A stretch of DNA of 64,000 nucleotides from Pelagibius sp965227505 (GTDB taxonomy: Bacteria; Pseudomonadota; Alphaproteobacteria; Kiloniellales; Kiloniellaceae). The stretch is from assembly GCF_965227505.1 (NCBI RefSeq), contig NZ_OZ245757.1, positions 2,666,001 through 2,730,000 of the forward strand, in the 5' to 3' direction. Numbering within the stretch: the stretch's first letter is position 1; the number at the start of each line of letters is the position of its first letter. This document shows positions 17,606 to 26,095 of the stretch, in pieces. The translations under genes and the position numbers were made by a program. The notes beneath the pieces were generated by a model, which saw nothing but the letters and a program-made list of their open reading frames with translations, searched no databases and had not been told where the DNA came from.

Positions 17606-18900
17606 CCGGCCAGAGCAAGCACGACGCCGCGCGCATCCTCACCTTCGGCTGCCGCCTCAACGCCTACGAGTCGGAGGTGATGCGCGGCCATGCTGAGACG
17701 GCCGGGCTCAGCGACACCGTCATCGTCAACACCTGCGCCGTCACCGGCGAGGCGGAGCGCCAGGCCCGCCAGGCGATCCGCAAGGCCCGGCGCGAGAACC
17801 CGGCAGCGCAGATCATCGTCACCGGCTGCGCCGCCCAGATCGACCCGCAGGGCTTCGCCGGGATGGCCGAGGTCGACCGCGTGCTGGGCAACGAGGAAAA
17901 GCTGAAGCTGGAAAGCTTCCTGCCGGAGAGCTCTGCGCCGGTGCTGGTGAACGACATCATGGCGGTCACCGAGACCGCGCCGCAGCTTATCGACGGCTTT
18001 GCCGAGCGCACCCGCGCCTTCGTTCAGGTGCAGCAGGGCTGCGACCACCGCTGCACCTTCTGCATCATCCCCTACGGCCGGGGCAACAGCCGCTCGGTGC
18101 CGCTGGGCGAGGTGGTGCGCCAGGTCCGCAATCTGGTGGAGCGCGGCGTTGCCGAGGTGGTGCTGACCGGCGTCGACATCACCTCCTACGGCGGCGACCT
18201 GCCGGGGCGCCCGGCGCTCGGCCAGATGCTCCGCCGCCTGCTGGCCCAGGTTCCCGACCTCAAGCGCCTGCGCCTCTCCTCCCTCGACGCCATCGAACTG
18301 GACCCGGACCTGCGCCGCCTCATTGCCGAGGAGGAGCGGCTGATGCCGCACCTGCACCTCTCTCTGCAGGCCGGCGACGACATGATCCTGAAGCGCATGA
18401 AGCGCCGCCATTCGCGCAGCGAAGCCGTGGCGCTATGCCGGGAGCTGCGGGAGCTCCGCCCCGACATCGTCTTCGGCGCCGATCTCATTGCCGGCTTCCC
18501 CACCGAGACCGAGGCGATGTTCGAAAACTCCCTGGCGCTGGTGGAGGACTGCGGCCTGACCTATCTGCACGTCTTTCCCTATTCCGCGCGCAAGGGCACC
18601 CCGGCGGCGAAGATGCCGCAGGTTCCCATGGTCGCGCGCAAGGACCGTGCCGCCCGCCTGCGGGCCGCCGGCGCTGCAGCGCTCGACCGTTTCCTCGACA
18701 GCCGGACCGGCCGGCCCGCCGCCGTGCTGATCGAAAAGCAGGAAGATGACGGCCGTTTCCTCGGCCGCAGCGAGACCTTCGCCCCGGTGCTGCTTCAGCA
18801 CGGCGAGATCGGCGCGGTCGTCCGGGTCCGCATCACCGGACGCGACGGCGCACGGCTGACGGCCGAGCCTCTGCACCAGCAGCTCTCCCCCGCAGCGTGA
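17602..18900 (+). CDS. mtaB: tRNA t6A37 methylthiotransferase MtaB
   Basis: MtaB is a radical-SAM enzyme that adds a methylthio group to t6A at position 37 of ANN-decoding tRNAs. The 432-residue product has the N-terminal UPF0004 domain (ILTFGCRLNAYESEVM with the first cluster Cys, then NTCAVT and GCAAQ). The radical-SAM cluster follows in QQGCDHRCTFCIIP (C147, C151, C154), and a C-terminal TRAM domain sits around 365-432. It overlaps dapF by four bases and ftsY by four bases, so translation is probably coupled. Confidence 0.96.
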   Translation: MTGQSKHDAARILTFGCRLNAYESEVMRGHAETAGLSDTVIVNTCAVTGEAERQARQAIRKARRENPAAQIIVTGCAAQIDPQGFAGMAEVDRVLGNEEKLKLESFLPESSAPVLVNDIMAVTETAPQLIDGFAERTRAFVQVQQGCDHRCTFCIIPYGRGNSRSVPLGEVVRQVRNLVERGVAEVVLTGVDITSYGGDLPGRPALGQMLRRLLAQVPDLKRLRLSSLDAIELDPDLRRLIAEEERLMPHLHLSLQAGDDMILKRMKRRHSRSEAVALCRELRELRPDIVFGADLIAGFPTETEAMFENSLALVEDCGLTYLHVFPYSARKGTPAAKMPQVPMVARKDRAARLRAAGAAALDRFLDSRTGRPAAVLIEKQEDDGRFLGRSETFAPVLLQHGEIGAVVRVRITGRDGARLTAEPLHQQLSPAA

Positions 18901-19844
18901 GCGACACGGCAGAGAAAAAAGGCGGCTGGTTCTCCCGCCTGAAGGCCGGGCTCACCCGCTCCTCCTCCAAGCTGGGCGACGGCATCGCCGGCATCTTCAC
19001 CAAACGCAAGCTGGACGACGCAGCGCTGGAGGAGCTGGAGGAACTGCTGATCACCGCCGACCTCGGCGTGGCGACGGCCACGCGCCTGACGGCGGAGCTG
19101 GCGAAGACCCGCTTCAACAAGGACGTCGACCCGGAGGAGGTGCGCAGCGCCCTGGCGGAGGACATCGCCCGGGTGCTGGAGCCGGTGGCGCAGCCCCTGG
19201 TCCTGGATCCGGCGCAGACGCCCAACGTGATCCTGGTGGTGGGGGTGAACGGCTCCGGCAAGACCACCACCATCGGCAAGCTGGCCAGCCACTACCGCGC
19301 GCAAGGGCTCTCGGTGCGTCTCGCCGCCGGCGACACCTTCCGCGCCGCGGCCATCGAGCAGTTGAAGATCTGGGGCGAGCGCACCGGCTGCCCGGTCGTC
19401 GCCGGCAAGCAGGGCGCCGATTCAGCCGGCCTCGCTTTCGAGGCCGTGGAGGCGGCGAAGGCAGCGGGCGACGACGTGCTGCTGATCGATACCGCCGGGC
19501 GCCTGCACAACCGCGCCGAACTGATGGCCGAACTGCAGAAGGTGGCGCGGGTCATCAAGAAGGTGGAGCCCAGCGCGCCGCACCACGTGGTGCTGGTGCT
19601 GGACGCCACCACCGGGCAGAACGCCCTTACGCAGGTCGGCACCTTCAAGGAGCTTGTCGATCTCACCGGCCTGGTGGTCACCAAGCTGGACGGCTCGGCG
19701 CGCGGCGGCGTGCTGGTGGCGCTGGCCGAGAAATACGGCCTGCCGGTCCATGCCGTCGGCGTCGGCGAAGGCGCCGAGGACTTCCGCCCCTTCACCGCCA
19801 AAGACTTCGCCCGCGCACTGGTGGGGCTGGAGCAGAACAGCTAA
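18897..19844 (+). CDS. ftsY: Signal recognition particle receptor FtsY
   Basis: FtsY is the membrane-associated SRP receptor GTPase and the partner of Ffh. The 315-residue protein has a short basic N-terminus (GGWFSRLKAGLTRSSSKL) suited to membrane binding, an N domain, and the NG GTPase core: P-loop VVGVNGSGKTTTIGKLA near 112-128, DTFRAAA, DTAGRLHN and TKLDGSARGG. The GTG start overlaps the mtaB stop (GTGA). It lacks the long acidic A domain of E. coli FtsY, as usual in alphaproteobacteria. Confidence 0.97.
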   Translation: MSDTAEKKGGWFSRLKAGLTRSSSKLGDGIAGIFTKRKLDDAALEELEELLITADLGVATATRLTAELAKTRFNKDVDPEEVRSALAEDIARVLEPVAQPLVLDPAQTPNVILVVGVNGSGKTTTIGKLASHYRAQGLSVRLAAGDTFRAAAIEQLKIWGERTGCPVVAGKQGADSAGLAFEAVEAAKAAGDDVLLIDTAGRLHNRAELMAELQKVARVIKKVEPSAPHHVVLVLDATTGQNALTQVGTFKELVDLTGLVVTKLDGSARGGVLVALAEKYGLPVHAVGVGEGAEDFRPFTAKDFARALVGLEQNS

Positions 19845-19927
19845 GCGAAACGCGGTCTGTGACGCAGGCGCCGCCTCGTGCAAGGTGATCGTGCCTTTTG
19901 GGCGCTGACATCTTCGGGGGGCCTGCC

Positions 19928-20410
19928 ATGAGACTTCTCACCATTGCATTTCTTGCGCTATCCATGCTGCTCGCCGGATGCGCCGGTCCCCAAGGCGGCG
20001 GTGTTTCGGGTGACAGCCTCCTAACCTCGGAAACCCAGTTCTTTTCCTTCCAGCGGGTCCTGCCCCTTCCGGTCTCCACAAAACCTGGTGACCAGCTCTA
20101 CGGCTGGGCGGTTTGGGGCGTCGACATCGTCGAGATCCTAGCCGACGGGCAGCCCGTTGCCGGCAAACCGTCTTACATGCTTTTGGATGACCCGGGCATA
20201 TACCCAATCACGGTTCAGAGCGGCAGCTACATCTACACCATCGACTTGGACGACCTCTTCTTCGGGAAGCGATCGCCGCTCGGCTACTCTCTCGTCGAGT
20301 ATTCGATATCGGAGGACGCGACGTCATTGGAAATCAGGTATCGCTTGATTCCCTACGATGGCACCCCGAGCGAGCGCGTTTACACTGTGAAGGCAGTCCG
20401 CGCTTGGTAA
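19928..20410 (+). CDS. Putative lipoprotein, unknown family
   Basis: The 160-residue product begins MRLLTIAFLALSMLLAGCAG, a signal peptide with lipobox LLAGC (Cys ~18). The rest is rich in Tyr, Ser and Asp and looks beta-rich (GSYIYTIDLDDLFFGKRSPLG). No domain is recognised. Base use is less GC-rich than the flanking ftsY and the codon choice is less biased, which hints at transfer or weak expression. It is 83 bases after ftsY and could be its own unit. It is followed by the dispersed repeat. Confidence 0.7.
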   Translation: MRLLTIAFLALSMLLAGCAGPQGGGVSGDSLLTSETQFFSFQRVLPLPVSTKPGDQLYGWAVWGVDIVEILADGQPVAGKPSYMLLDDPGIYPITVQSGSYIYTIDLDDLFFGKRSPLGYSLVEYSISEDATSLEIRYRLIPYDGTPSERVYTVKAVRAW

Positions 20411-20453
20411 CGCTGTGCTTCGATGCCAACGAGACCGAGGTTACCGGCCACCC

Positions 20454-20600
20454 CTCCCCCTCACCCAGCTCCGGCTAGGCTCGTTCTCCGATCTCGCCAA
20501 GCCTGCGCAACCCTCTCCCGCCAGGGGAGAGGGTGTTTGAGGTGCACTGGTTTTCCCTCTCCCCTTTGTGGGAGGGGGAGGGTGAGGGGGTGTTCGCCCC
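20454..20600. repeat. Dispersed intergenic repeat, copy B plus inverted companion
   Basis: 20454-20536 matches the element at 5469-5543 (CCCTCACCCAGCTCCGGCTAG...CCAAGCCTGCGCAACCCTCTCCC...GGGGAGAGGG). Right behind it (20551-20600) is a reverse-oriented G/C-rich segment ending GGGAGGGGGAGGGTGAGGGGG. The pair can form one large hairpin between the convergent lipoprotein and reductase genes. Confidence 0.75.
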
Positions 20601-20614
20601 GTGAAGAATGTCCG

Positions 20615-21574
20615 CTAGGCCGCCGCTTCGAACGGTGTTGCGGGGCCCGGCGGGACGATGTCGGGGTTGGTGACGCCCAGGTCGTCGTAGTAGTGCCGCT
20701 TCACGTGATTGAGCTTCACCGTTTCGGCGACGCCGGGCCAGGCGTAGAGGCGCCTGGTGTGGCGGTCCAGGTTCGGGTAGTCGGTGAGGCGCCGGGCATT
20801 GATCTTGAGGGCGCCGGCATAGGCGGCATCGAGGCGCACCAGCGTCGGGAACAGCAGCCAGTCGGCCTCGGTCGCGGTCTTGCCCAGAAGGTAGGGCCGC
20901 CCGTCGGCGAGCTGTTCCTCCAGCGCGTCGAGGGCCGCATAGAAATCCGCCAGCGCCCGGTCGTAGGCCTGCTGGTCGGCGGCGAAGCCGGCGCGGTAAA
21001 CGCCGCCGTTGACGCGGCGGCGGATCATCCCGCCCAGGGCGTCGATCTCGTCGCGCAGGCGCGCCGGATAGAAGCTGCGCCCGCTTTCGCCGAAGGCGGC
21101 GAAACCCAGGTCCATCATGCGCATGATGTCAGCGGATTCGTCGCTGACGATGGTCTCCTCCCGCCGGTCCCAGAGCAGCGGCACGGTCACCTTGCCGGTG
21201 TAGTCGCCGCGCGCCTTCCCATAGATCTGCCAGAGTGCCTGGTGGCCGCCGACGTGGTCGACCGTCGCTTCCGGAAAGGCCGGGTCCGGCGTGAAGGTCC
21301 AGCCGCCGGGCCCGCCCCAGCGCGGATGCAGCACCGAGACCGGCAGCACCTTTTCCAGGCCCAGCAGGGAGCGGTAGAGGATGGTGCGGTGGGCGAAGGG
21401 GCAGGCGTAGGAGACATAGAGGTGGTAGCGCCCCGGCGCCGCCGGAAAGCGCGCCGTCGGATCGGCGCTGACCCAGTCGCGGAAGAGGCCCTCCGGCTGT
21501 TCGGACCGGGCGCGGTCATAAGCGTCGCGGTCGATGACGCGGGAATGCCAGACGCCTCTGATCAGGGCTTTCAT
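20615..21574 (-). CDS. yqjG: Glutathionyl-hydroquinone reductase (YqjG/ECM4 type)
   Basis: This Xi-class glutathione transferase reduces glutathionyl-hydroquinones. The 319-residue protein has the family N-terminus (GLFRDWVSADP), the catalytic Cys in YVSYACPFAHRT (~residue 61) and the WGGPGGW block. The C-terminal all-helical domain shows TEADWLLFPTLVRLDAAYAG and PNLDRHTRRLYAWPGV. ATG at 21574 is the family start. It lies 101 bases downstream of the DoxX gene on the same strand. The E. coli equivalents yqjF (DoxX) and yqjG are also neighbours. Confidence 0.93.
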   Translation of the reverse strand: MKALIRGVWHSRVIDRDAYDRARSEQPEGLFRDWVSADPTARFPAAPGRYHLYVSYACPFAHRTILYRSLLGLEKVLPVSVLHPRWGGPGGWTFTPDPAFPEATVDHVGGHQALWQIYGKARGDYTGKVTVPLLWDRREETIVSDESADIMRMMDLGFAAFGESGRSFYPARLRDEIDALGGMIRRRVNGGVYRAGFAADQQAYDRALADFYAALDALEEQLADGRPYLLGKTATEADWLLFPTLVRLDAAYAGALKINARRLTDYPNLDRHTRRLYAWPGVAETVKLNHVKRHYYDDLGVTNPDIVPPGPATPFEAAA

Positions 21575-21675
21575 GATTGCTGTGCTCCGTTCTTGTTTGG
21601 TTTTAAGAGAGGTGCCCCGAGCCTCGCCGTTGGCGGAGACTCGGGGCGGCCCCTGTTCGCGATGTCCGTGCAGGC

Positions 21676-22107
21676 TCAAGAAGTCTGCGGCGCAGGCTTC
21701 TGCTGGCCAAAGAAGGGCAGCTTCACGGCGTGGGCGCCGTCGCCCAGCAGGGCCTGCACCACGGCCGCCGCCGCGAGGAAGACCGGATACTCCCAGCCGC
21801 CGCCTTCGGCGGAGAAGAGCCAGCCGTTGCCGGCATGGACCCAGGTCGCGCCCAGCAGCACCGGCAGGAGGGCGACCGAGACGAGGCGGGTCTGGATGCC
21901 GAGGATCAGGGCGATACCGCCGGCGATCTCGGCGAAGATGGTCAGGTAGGCCGCGATGGCCGGCAGGCCGAGGGATTCGAAAAAGCCGACGGTGCCCGGC
22001 ACGGTGAAGACGAAGACCTTCAGGTAAAGGCTGTGGGCGAGAAACATGACGCCCAGGGCGACCCGCAGGGTCAGGGCGGCGTAAGGGGCGGTTCTGGTGT
22101 CGATCAT
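21676..22107 (-). CDS. DoxX-family membrane protein (YqjF-like)
   Basis: This 143-residue integral membrane protein has four predicted hydrophobic segments (ALTLRVALGVMFLAHSLYL, AIAAYLTIFAEIAGGIALIL, LVSVALLPVLLGATWVHAG, FLAAAAVVQALLG). The DoxX pattern includes a G-x-x-F-x-x-H near the N-terminus. DoxX relatives are linked to quinone and thiol stress, and YqjF in E. coli answers aromatic compounds. It precedes the glutathionyl-hydroquinone reductase on the same strand and is divergent from a LysR regulator at 22246, a likely local controller. Confidence 0.9.
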   Translation of the reverse strand: MIDTRTAPYAALTLRVALGVMFLAHSLYLKVFVFTVPGTVGFFESLGLPAIAAYLTIFAEIAGGIALILGIQTRLVSVALLPVLLGATWVHAGNGWLFSAEGGGWEYPVFLAAAAVVQALLGDGAHAVKLPFFGQQKPAPQTS

Positions 22108-22241
22108 GGCTCGGTTCCTTGCGTTGAAGCTGTCCGCTCTGCGCTTTCAGGCCGCTCTTGCCGGCCCCGGGCGCCTTGTTCTGACCTCCGATCTATGATT
22201 TGCTTCAACGCACGTCGACTGCCGATATCTGCAAAGATATA

Positions 22242-22255
22242 TTGCATGAATGCAA
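22242..22255. promoter_or_regulatory. Palindrome over the LysR start codon
   Basis: TTGCAT-GA-ATGCAA is a perfect 6-base inverted repeat that contains the LysR ATG (22246-22248). It may be an autoregulatory site or an mRNA hairpin hiding the start. The pattern is short, so chance is possible. Confidence 0.4.
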
Positions 22256-23160
22256 ATACGGACCTGACCGCCGATCTGCGTACCCTGCTGGCCATCGCGC
22301 GGGAGGGCAGCCTTGCCGGCGCGGCCCGGCGCCTGCGGGTCAACCATTCCACCGTTTTCCGGCGTCTGGCCGCCATCGAGGCGCGCCTCGACGCCCGGCT
22401 GTTCGAGCGCCGGAGCGGCAGCTACGTGACCACCGCCGCCGGCGAAGACCTCCTGCGCACGGCCGAGCGGGTGGAGGCCGAGGTGGAGGCCCTGGAGCGG
22501 CGCCTCAGCGGCCGCGATCTGCGGCTGACCGGAACGCTGCGCCTGACCGCCCCGGACGACATCGCCGAGGTCTTGCTGATGCCTCTGCTGGCTGCGTTCC
22601 GCCGTGCCTATCCCGACATCACCGTCGAACTGGTCATCGACAACCGCATGCTGAGCCTCACCCGGCGGGAGGCCGATATCGCCCTGCGCCCGACCCGCGA
22701 GCCGCCGGATACGCTGGTCGGGCGGCGGGTCGGGACCCTGGCTTCCACCGTCTACCGCGCCTCACCTCAGACCCCGGAAGCGCCTACACCGGAAGCGCCG
22801 GCAAACCTTGCCGACGAGCCCTGGATCGCCTGGGACGAGGGCGCAGGGCCACCCGCCGTCGCGCAATGGCTGCAGCGGCGCATCGACCACAGCGCCATCG
22901 TCTACCGTTCCAACTCCCTGCTGAACCAGGCAAGCGCCGCCCGTGCCGGACTGGGGCTGGCGATCCTGCCCTGCTTTCAGGCCGACCCCGATTCGGGGTT
23001 GCACCGCGTGATGGACCCGCCGGCGGAGCTGGACACGGGGCTCTGGCTGCTGACCCATCCCGACCTGCGCCGGGCCGCACGCGTGCGCGCCCTGCTGGAC
23101 CTGCTGTATGAGGCCCTGAAGGCGATGGAAGCGGAACTCTGCGGGGGCAGCGGCCGCTGA
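22246..23160 (+). CDS. LysR-family transcriptional regulator
   Basis: The 304-residue protein has an N-terminal winged helix (LRTLLAIAREGSLAGAARRLRVNHSTVFRRLAAIEARL, residues ~9-46), a linker helix, and the periplasmic-binding-like effector domain (~90-295). The effector domain includes ADIALRPTREPPDTLVGRRVG and a C-terminal GLGLAILPCF. It is divergent from the DoxX/YqjG pair, with 138 bases between the starts, and is therefore the probable regulator of it. In E. coli the LysR protein YhaJ lies in the same neighbourhood as yqjFG and acts on yqjF. Whether this is an orthologue is inferred only from context. Confidence 0.9.
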   Translation: MNANTDLTADLRTLLAIAREGSLAGAARRLRVNHSTVFRRLAAIEARLDARLFERRSGSYVTTAAGEDLLRTAERVEAEVEALERRLSGRDLRLTGTLRLTAPDDIAEVLLMPLLAAFRRAYPDITVELVIDNRMLSLTRREADIALRPTREPPDTLVGRRVGTLASTVYRASPQTPEAPTPEAPANLADEPWIAWDEGAGPPAVAQWLQRRIDHSAIVYRSNSLLNQASAARAGLGLAILPCFQADPDSGLHRVMDPPAELDTGLWLLTHPDLRRAARVRALLDLLYEALKAMEAELCGGSGR

Positions 23161-23254
23161 CTCTGCGGCTCTGCCGGTACAACCAAAAGGTTTTGTTAAC
23201 GACCCAGCGTTTAGCGTGGCGCGACAACACCAGCACCACTCCGGAACAGTCCCC

Positions 23255-24505
23255 ATGATGGGCGCCGCTGCAGAGGTAACCGCCACCACCAGCCCAGACG
23301 GCGAAGCGCTCTGCGCGGGCGTTCTCGTGAACGAAGCGCCGGCCGTTTCTCCACAGACCAGCTGCGCCGACGTGCATGCCATGCTGAACGGCGACAGCAC
23401 GATCCTGGCGGTCGCGGTGGTGCGCGGGGAGCGGCCCATCGGACTGGTCGGTCGCCTGGAGTTCCTGGCCAACATGGCGCGGCCTTTCTGGCCGGAGCTG
23501 TTCAACCGCAAGCCGATCACCAAGCTGATGGACCCGGCCCCCCTGATCGTCGAGTGGGACCGGCGCATCGATCAGATCGGCGAGGTGCTGCTGTCGTGCA
23601 AACCGAAGGCGATGATCGACGGCTTCATCGTCACCCGCGACGGCGCCTATGACGGGGTGGCCACGGCCACGGAGCTGATGCGGATGACCACCACCATCGC
23701 CCGCCAGCGCTTCGAGCGCCTGAGCGGCGCGCTGCATCAGGTCACCGAAGCCAATGCCGCAAAGGCGAAGTTCCTGGCCAACGTCAGCCACGAGCTGCGC
23801 ACGCCGCTGAACGCCATCATCGGGTTTTCCGATCTGCTGAGCCGCCGCCTTTACGGGCCGCTGACCAATCAGCAGAGCGAACATGTCGGCTATATCAATC
23901 ACAGCGGCCAGTTGCTCCTGAGCCTGGTCGACGACCTGCTGAACCTCTCGGTGGCCGAAGCCCAGCAGATGGAACTGCACGAAGAGATCATCGAACTGCG
24001 CGAGCTCTCCGCCGGCTGCGCCAAGCTGGTCGAACCGCGCGCGGCCAATGCGGGCATCGCCCTGAAGACGGATCTTGGCGCACACGATCTGCCGCTGCGC
24101 GGCGACGCCGTGAAGCTGAAGCAGATACTGCTCAACCTGCTCACCAACGCGGTGAAGTTCACACCTGCCGGTGGCGAGGTCCGCCTGAGCCTGGCGACGA
24201 CGGTGGAAGGCGACATCCGGATCGTGATCGCCGACAACGGTATCGGCATCCGCGAAGAGGACATGAACGTCATTCTGCAGCCTTTCGGCCAGGCCCATGA
24301 CAAACGCGCGCACCAGCATCAGGGGGCCGGTCTCGGCCTGCCGCTGTCCAAGGCGCTGATCGAATTGCACGGCGGGGCGCTGCTGCTGCGCAGCCGGCTC
24401 AACTTCGGCACCGAAGTGGAAATCCGCCTGCCGGCCGAACGCCGGGTCACCGACCGCGGCGCCGAGACGGACGCGGCCGCCGGCGGTCAGAAGGATATCG
24501 CCTGA
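23255..24505 (+). CDS. CBS-domain sensor histidine kinase (PleC/DivJ-type core)
   Basis: The 416-residue protein has no membrane segment. Residues ~20-150 look like a pair of CBS motifs (ILAVAVVRGERPIGLVGRLE... and MIDGFIVTRDGAYDGVATATEL), which usually bind adenosyl nucleotides. The kinase core follows: H179 in ANVSHELRTPLNAIIGFSDLL, the N box LLNLLTNAVKFTP, the G1 box DNGIGI, and G2 GAGLGLPLSKALIELHGG. No receiver or response regulator is encoded nearby. ATG 23255 is my choice. A GTG at 23216 would add 13 residues, and neither has a strong ribosome-binding site. Partner unknown. Confidence 0.9.
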   Translation: MMGAAAEVTATTSPDGEALCAGVLVNEAPAVSPQTSCADVHAMLNGDSTILAVAVVRGERPIGLVGRLEFLANMARPFWPELFNRKPITKLMDPAPLIVEWDRRIDQIGEVLLSCKPKAMIDGFIVTRDGAYDGVATATELMRMTTTIARQRFERLSGALHQVTEANAAKAKFLANVSHELRTPLNAIIGFSDLLSRRLYGPLTNQQSEHVGYINHSGQLLLSLVDDLLNLSVAEAQQMELHEEIIELRELSAGCAKLVEPRAANAGIALKTDLGAHDLPLRGDAVKLKQILLNLLTNAVKFTPAGGEVRLSLATTVEGDIRIVIADNGIGIREEDMNVILQPFGQAHDKRAHQHQGAGLGLPLSKALIELHGGALLLRSRLNFGTEVEIRLPAERRVTDRGAETDAAAGGQKDIA

Positions 24506-24657
24506 CCCCGGTTATGCCTTTCCGAGGCCCCTGGCCGGCCGCAGGGGCGCGGCAGACCACCCCAATCGGCCCTTGACCCCTTGCCGGCAACCGCACATCT
24601 AAGCAGCTTTGTCAGCGATCCCAATGGATCCGCAGCCGATGCAAGAAGGGGCCGGTC

Positions 24658-25503
24658 ATGCCGTCAAGTTCCGAATCAACCCCACCGGTCGCGCTCGCCC
24701 GCCTGCAGCGGCTGCTCGAATCGAAGGGCATGCAGCGCGGGATCACCGGCCTGATTCTGCTGAATGCAGCCATACTGGGGCTGGAGACCTCGGCCAGCGT
24801 CATGGCCGAGATCGGCCCCTACCTGCTGCTGTCCGACCGCATCATTGTAGGGGTCTTCGTTGTCGAGATCCTGGCCAAGCTGCTGGTCTACCGGCTCGGC
24901 TTCTTCAAGAACCCCTGGAACGTTTTCGACTTCACGGTGGTCGCCATCAGCCTGGCGCCGGCCTCGGCCGCCTTCTCGGTGCTGCGGGCGCTGCGCGTGC
25001 TCCGGGTGCTGCGGCTGATCTCCGTCATCCCCTCCATGCGCAAGGTCGTCCAGGCGCTGCTGCAGGCCATTCCCGGCATGGGCTCGATCGCTGCGCTGCT
25101 GGGGCTGCTCTACTATGTCTTCTCGGTGATGGCGACCAAGCTGTTCGGCGCGGCCTTTCCCGACTGGTTCGGCACGCTCGGCGCCTCGGCCTACTCCCTG
25201 TTCCAGATCATGACCCTGGAAAGCTGGTCGATGGGCATCGTGCGCCCGGTCATGGATGTCTTCCCCTTCGCCTGGGCTTTCTTCGTGCCCTTCATCCTCG
25301 TCACCACCTTTGCGGTGCTCAACCTCTTCATCGCCATCATCGTCAACGCGATGCAGAGCCAGCACGACGCCGAGCGCGAGCAGGCCTTCGAGGAGATCAC
25401 GCGGCAGTCCCACGGCGATGCCATGCGCCTGGAAGACGACATCAAGGCCCTGCACCGCGAGGTGCAGCAGATCCGCAGCCTGCTGGAGCGTCAGAGCCCC
25501 TGA
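24658..25503 (+). CDS. Voltage-gated sodium channel (NaChBac/NavMs type)
   Basis: This 281-residue single-domain channel protein should assemble as a homotetramer in the inner membrane. It has six membrane segments. S4 shows the regularly spaced arginines SVLRALRVLRVLRLISVIPSMRK (residues ~106-128). The selectivity filter is TLESWS (residues 186-191), matching the sodium-selective bacterial channels, and the four residues around it (LESW) are invariant in that group. A C-terminal coiled-coil tail (EREQAFEEI...IKALHREVQQIRSLLER) completes the tetramerisation domain. A role in flagellar motility or pH homeostasis is known for relatives. No such genes are adjacent. Confidence 0.92.
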   Translation: MPSSSESTPPVALARLQRLLESKGMQRGITGLILLNAAILGLETSASVMAEIGPYLLLSDRIIVGVFVVEILAKLLVYRLGFFKNPWNVFDFTVVAISLAPASAAFSVLRALRVLRVLRLISVIPSMRKVVQALLQAIPGMGSIAALLGLLYYVFSVMATKLFGAAFPDWFGTLGASAYSLFQIMTLESWSMGIVRPVMDVFPFAWAFFVPFILVTTFAVLNLFIAIIVNAMQSQHDAEREQAFEEITRQSHGDAMRLEDDIKALHREVQQIRSLLERQSP

Positions 25504-25516
25504 TCAGGCAGGCCTC

Positions 25517-25924
25517 CTAGTTCGTCGCGCAGGGCCGGTAAAGCGCCAGGGCATAGGCGGCGGCCCCGTCGCCCTTCAGGGCCTGGCGCGCCGGATTCTC
25601 GCGCAGATGCCGGTCGACGGTGGCAATCAGTTCCTCCAGGCTTTCGGTTCCGGTCAGGCAGGCCTGGATTCCGTCGATGCGCGCGCCCGCGCCGCCCAGA
25701 ACATCGGCAATGGCCATGATGTAGCCGCGGCAGCGGCCGAGGGCCGCCGGGTCCTTCGCACGGCAGTCGTCCAGCAACTCGGCGCCGCTGCGAAAGCGCG
25801 GCAGTTCGTGCGAGAACAAGGGTTCGGCCGCCTGAACCGGGCCACCCGATACCAAGCCCAGGACCAGGGCGAGACCCGCACAGACTCCCGCACGGCCGCT
25901 GCGCCGGCCTTCGTCCTCGAGCAT
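25517..25924 (-). CDS. Rap1a/Tai-family protein (T6SS immunity-like)
   Basis: The 135-residue protein has a signal peptide (residues ~1-34, ending PVQAAEP) and the Rap1a/Tai core: LLDDCRAKDPAALGRCRGYIMAIADVL, then CL and a final YRPC. The conserved Cys pairs and the R-C-x-G-Y-I motif are diagnostic. Family members bind and neutralise Ssp/Tae-type peptidoglycan amidase effectors, but many orphan homologues exist. No effector or T6SS gene is in the window, so an immunity role is only possible. ATG 25924 is used, with an AGGGCCGAGAG ribosome-binding stretch. The gene is convergent with the sodium channel. Confidence 0.72.
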   Translation of the reverse strand: MLEDEGRRSGRAGVCAGLALVLGLVSGGPVQAAEPLFSHELPRFRSGAELLDDCRAKDPAALGRCRGYIMAIADVLGGAGARIDGIQACLTGTESLEELIATVDRHLRENPARQALKGDGAAAYALALYRPCATN

Positions 25925-26095
25925 CTCTCGGCCCTGACGCCCTCCCCGATGCCCTCCCCAGCGTCCCCCTCGGCTCCCTCGCGCCCTTTGGCGCAGTGGT
26001 TGTGGCATGATCGTCCTCCCGCCGCCGGTTCTTGTTCTTCGTGACGCCCCGATCCTTTCCCCGATCCTGTCACAGGGGGCCTTTGCCCCGGCCCC

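Noticed and set aside
16717..18411. Antisense open frame over dapF and mtaB (564 residues, minus strand)
   Set aside because: It runs across two intact, overlapping conserved genes and shows no domain of its own.
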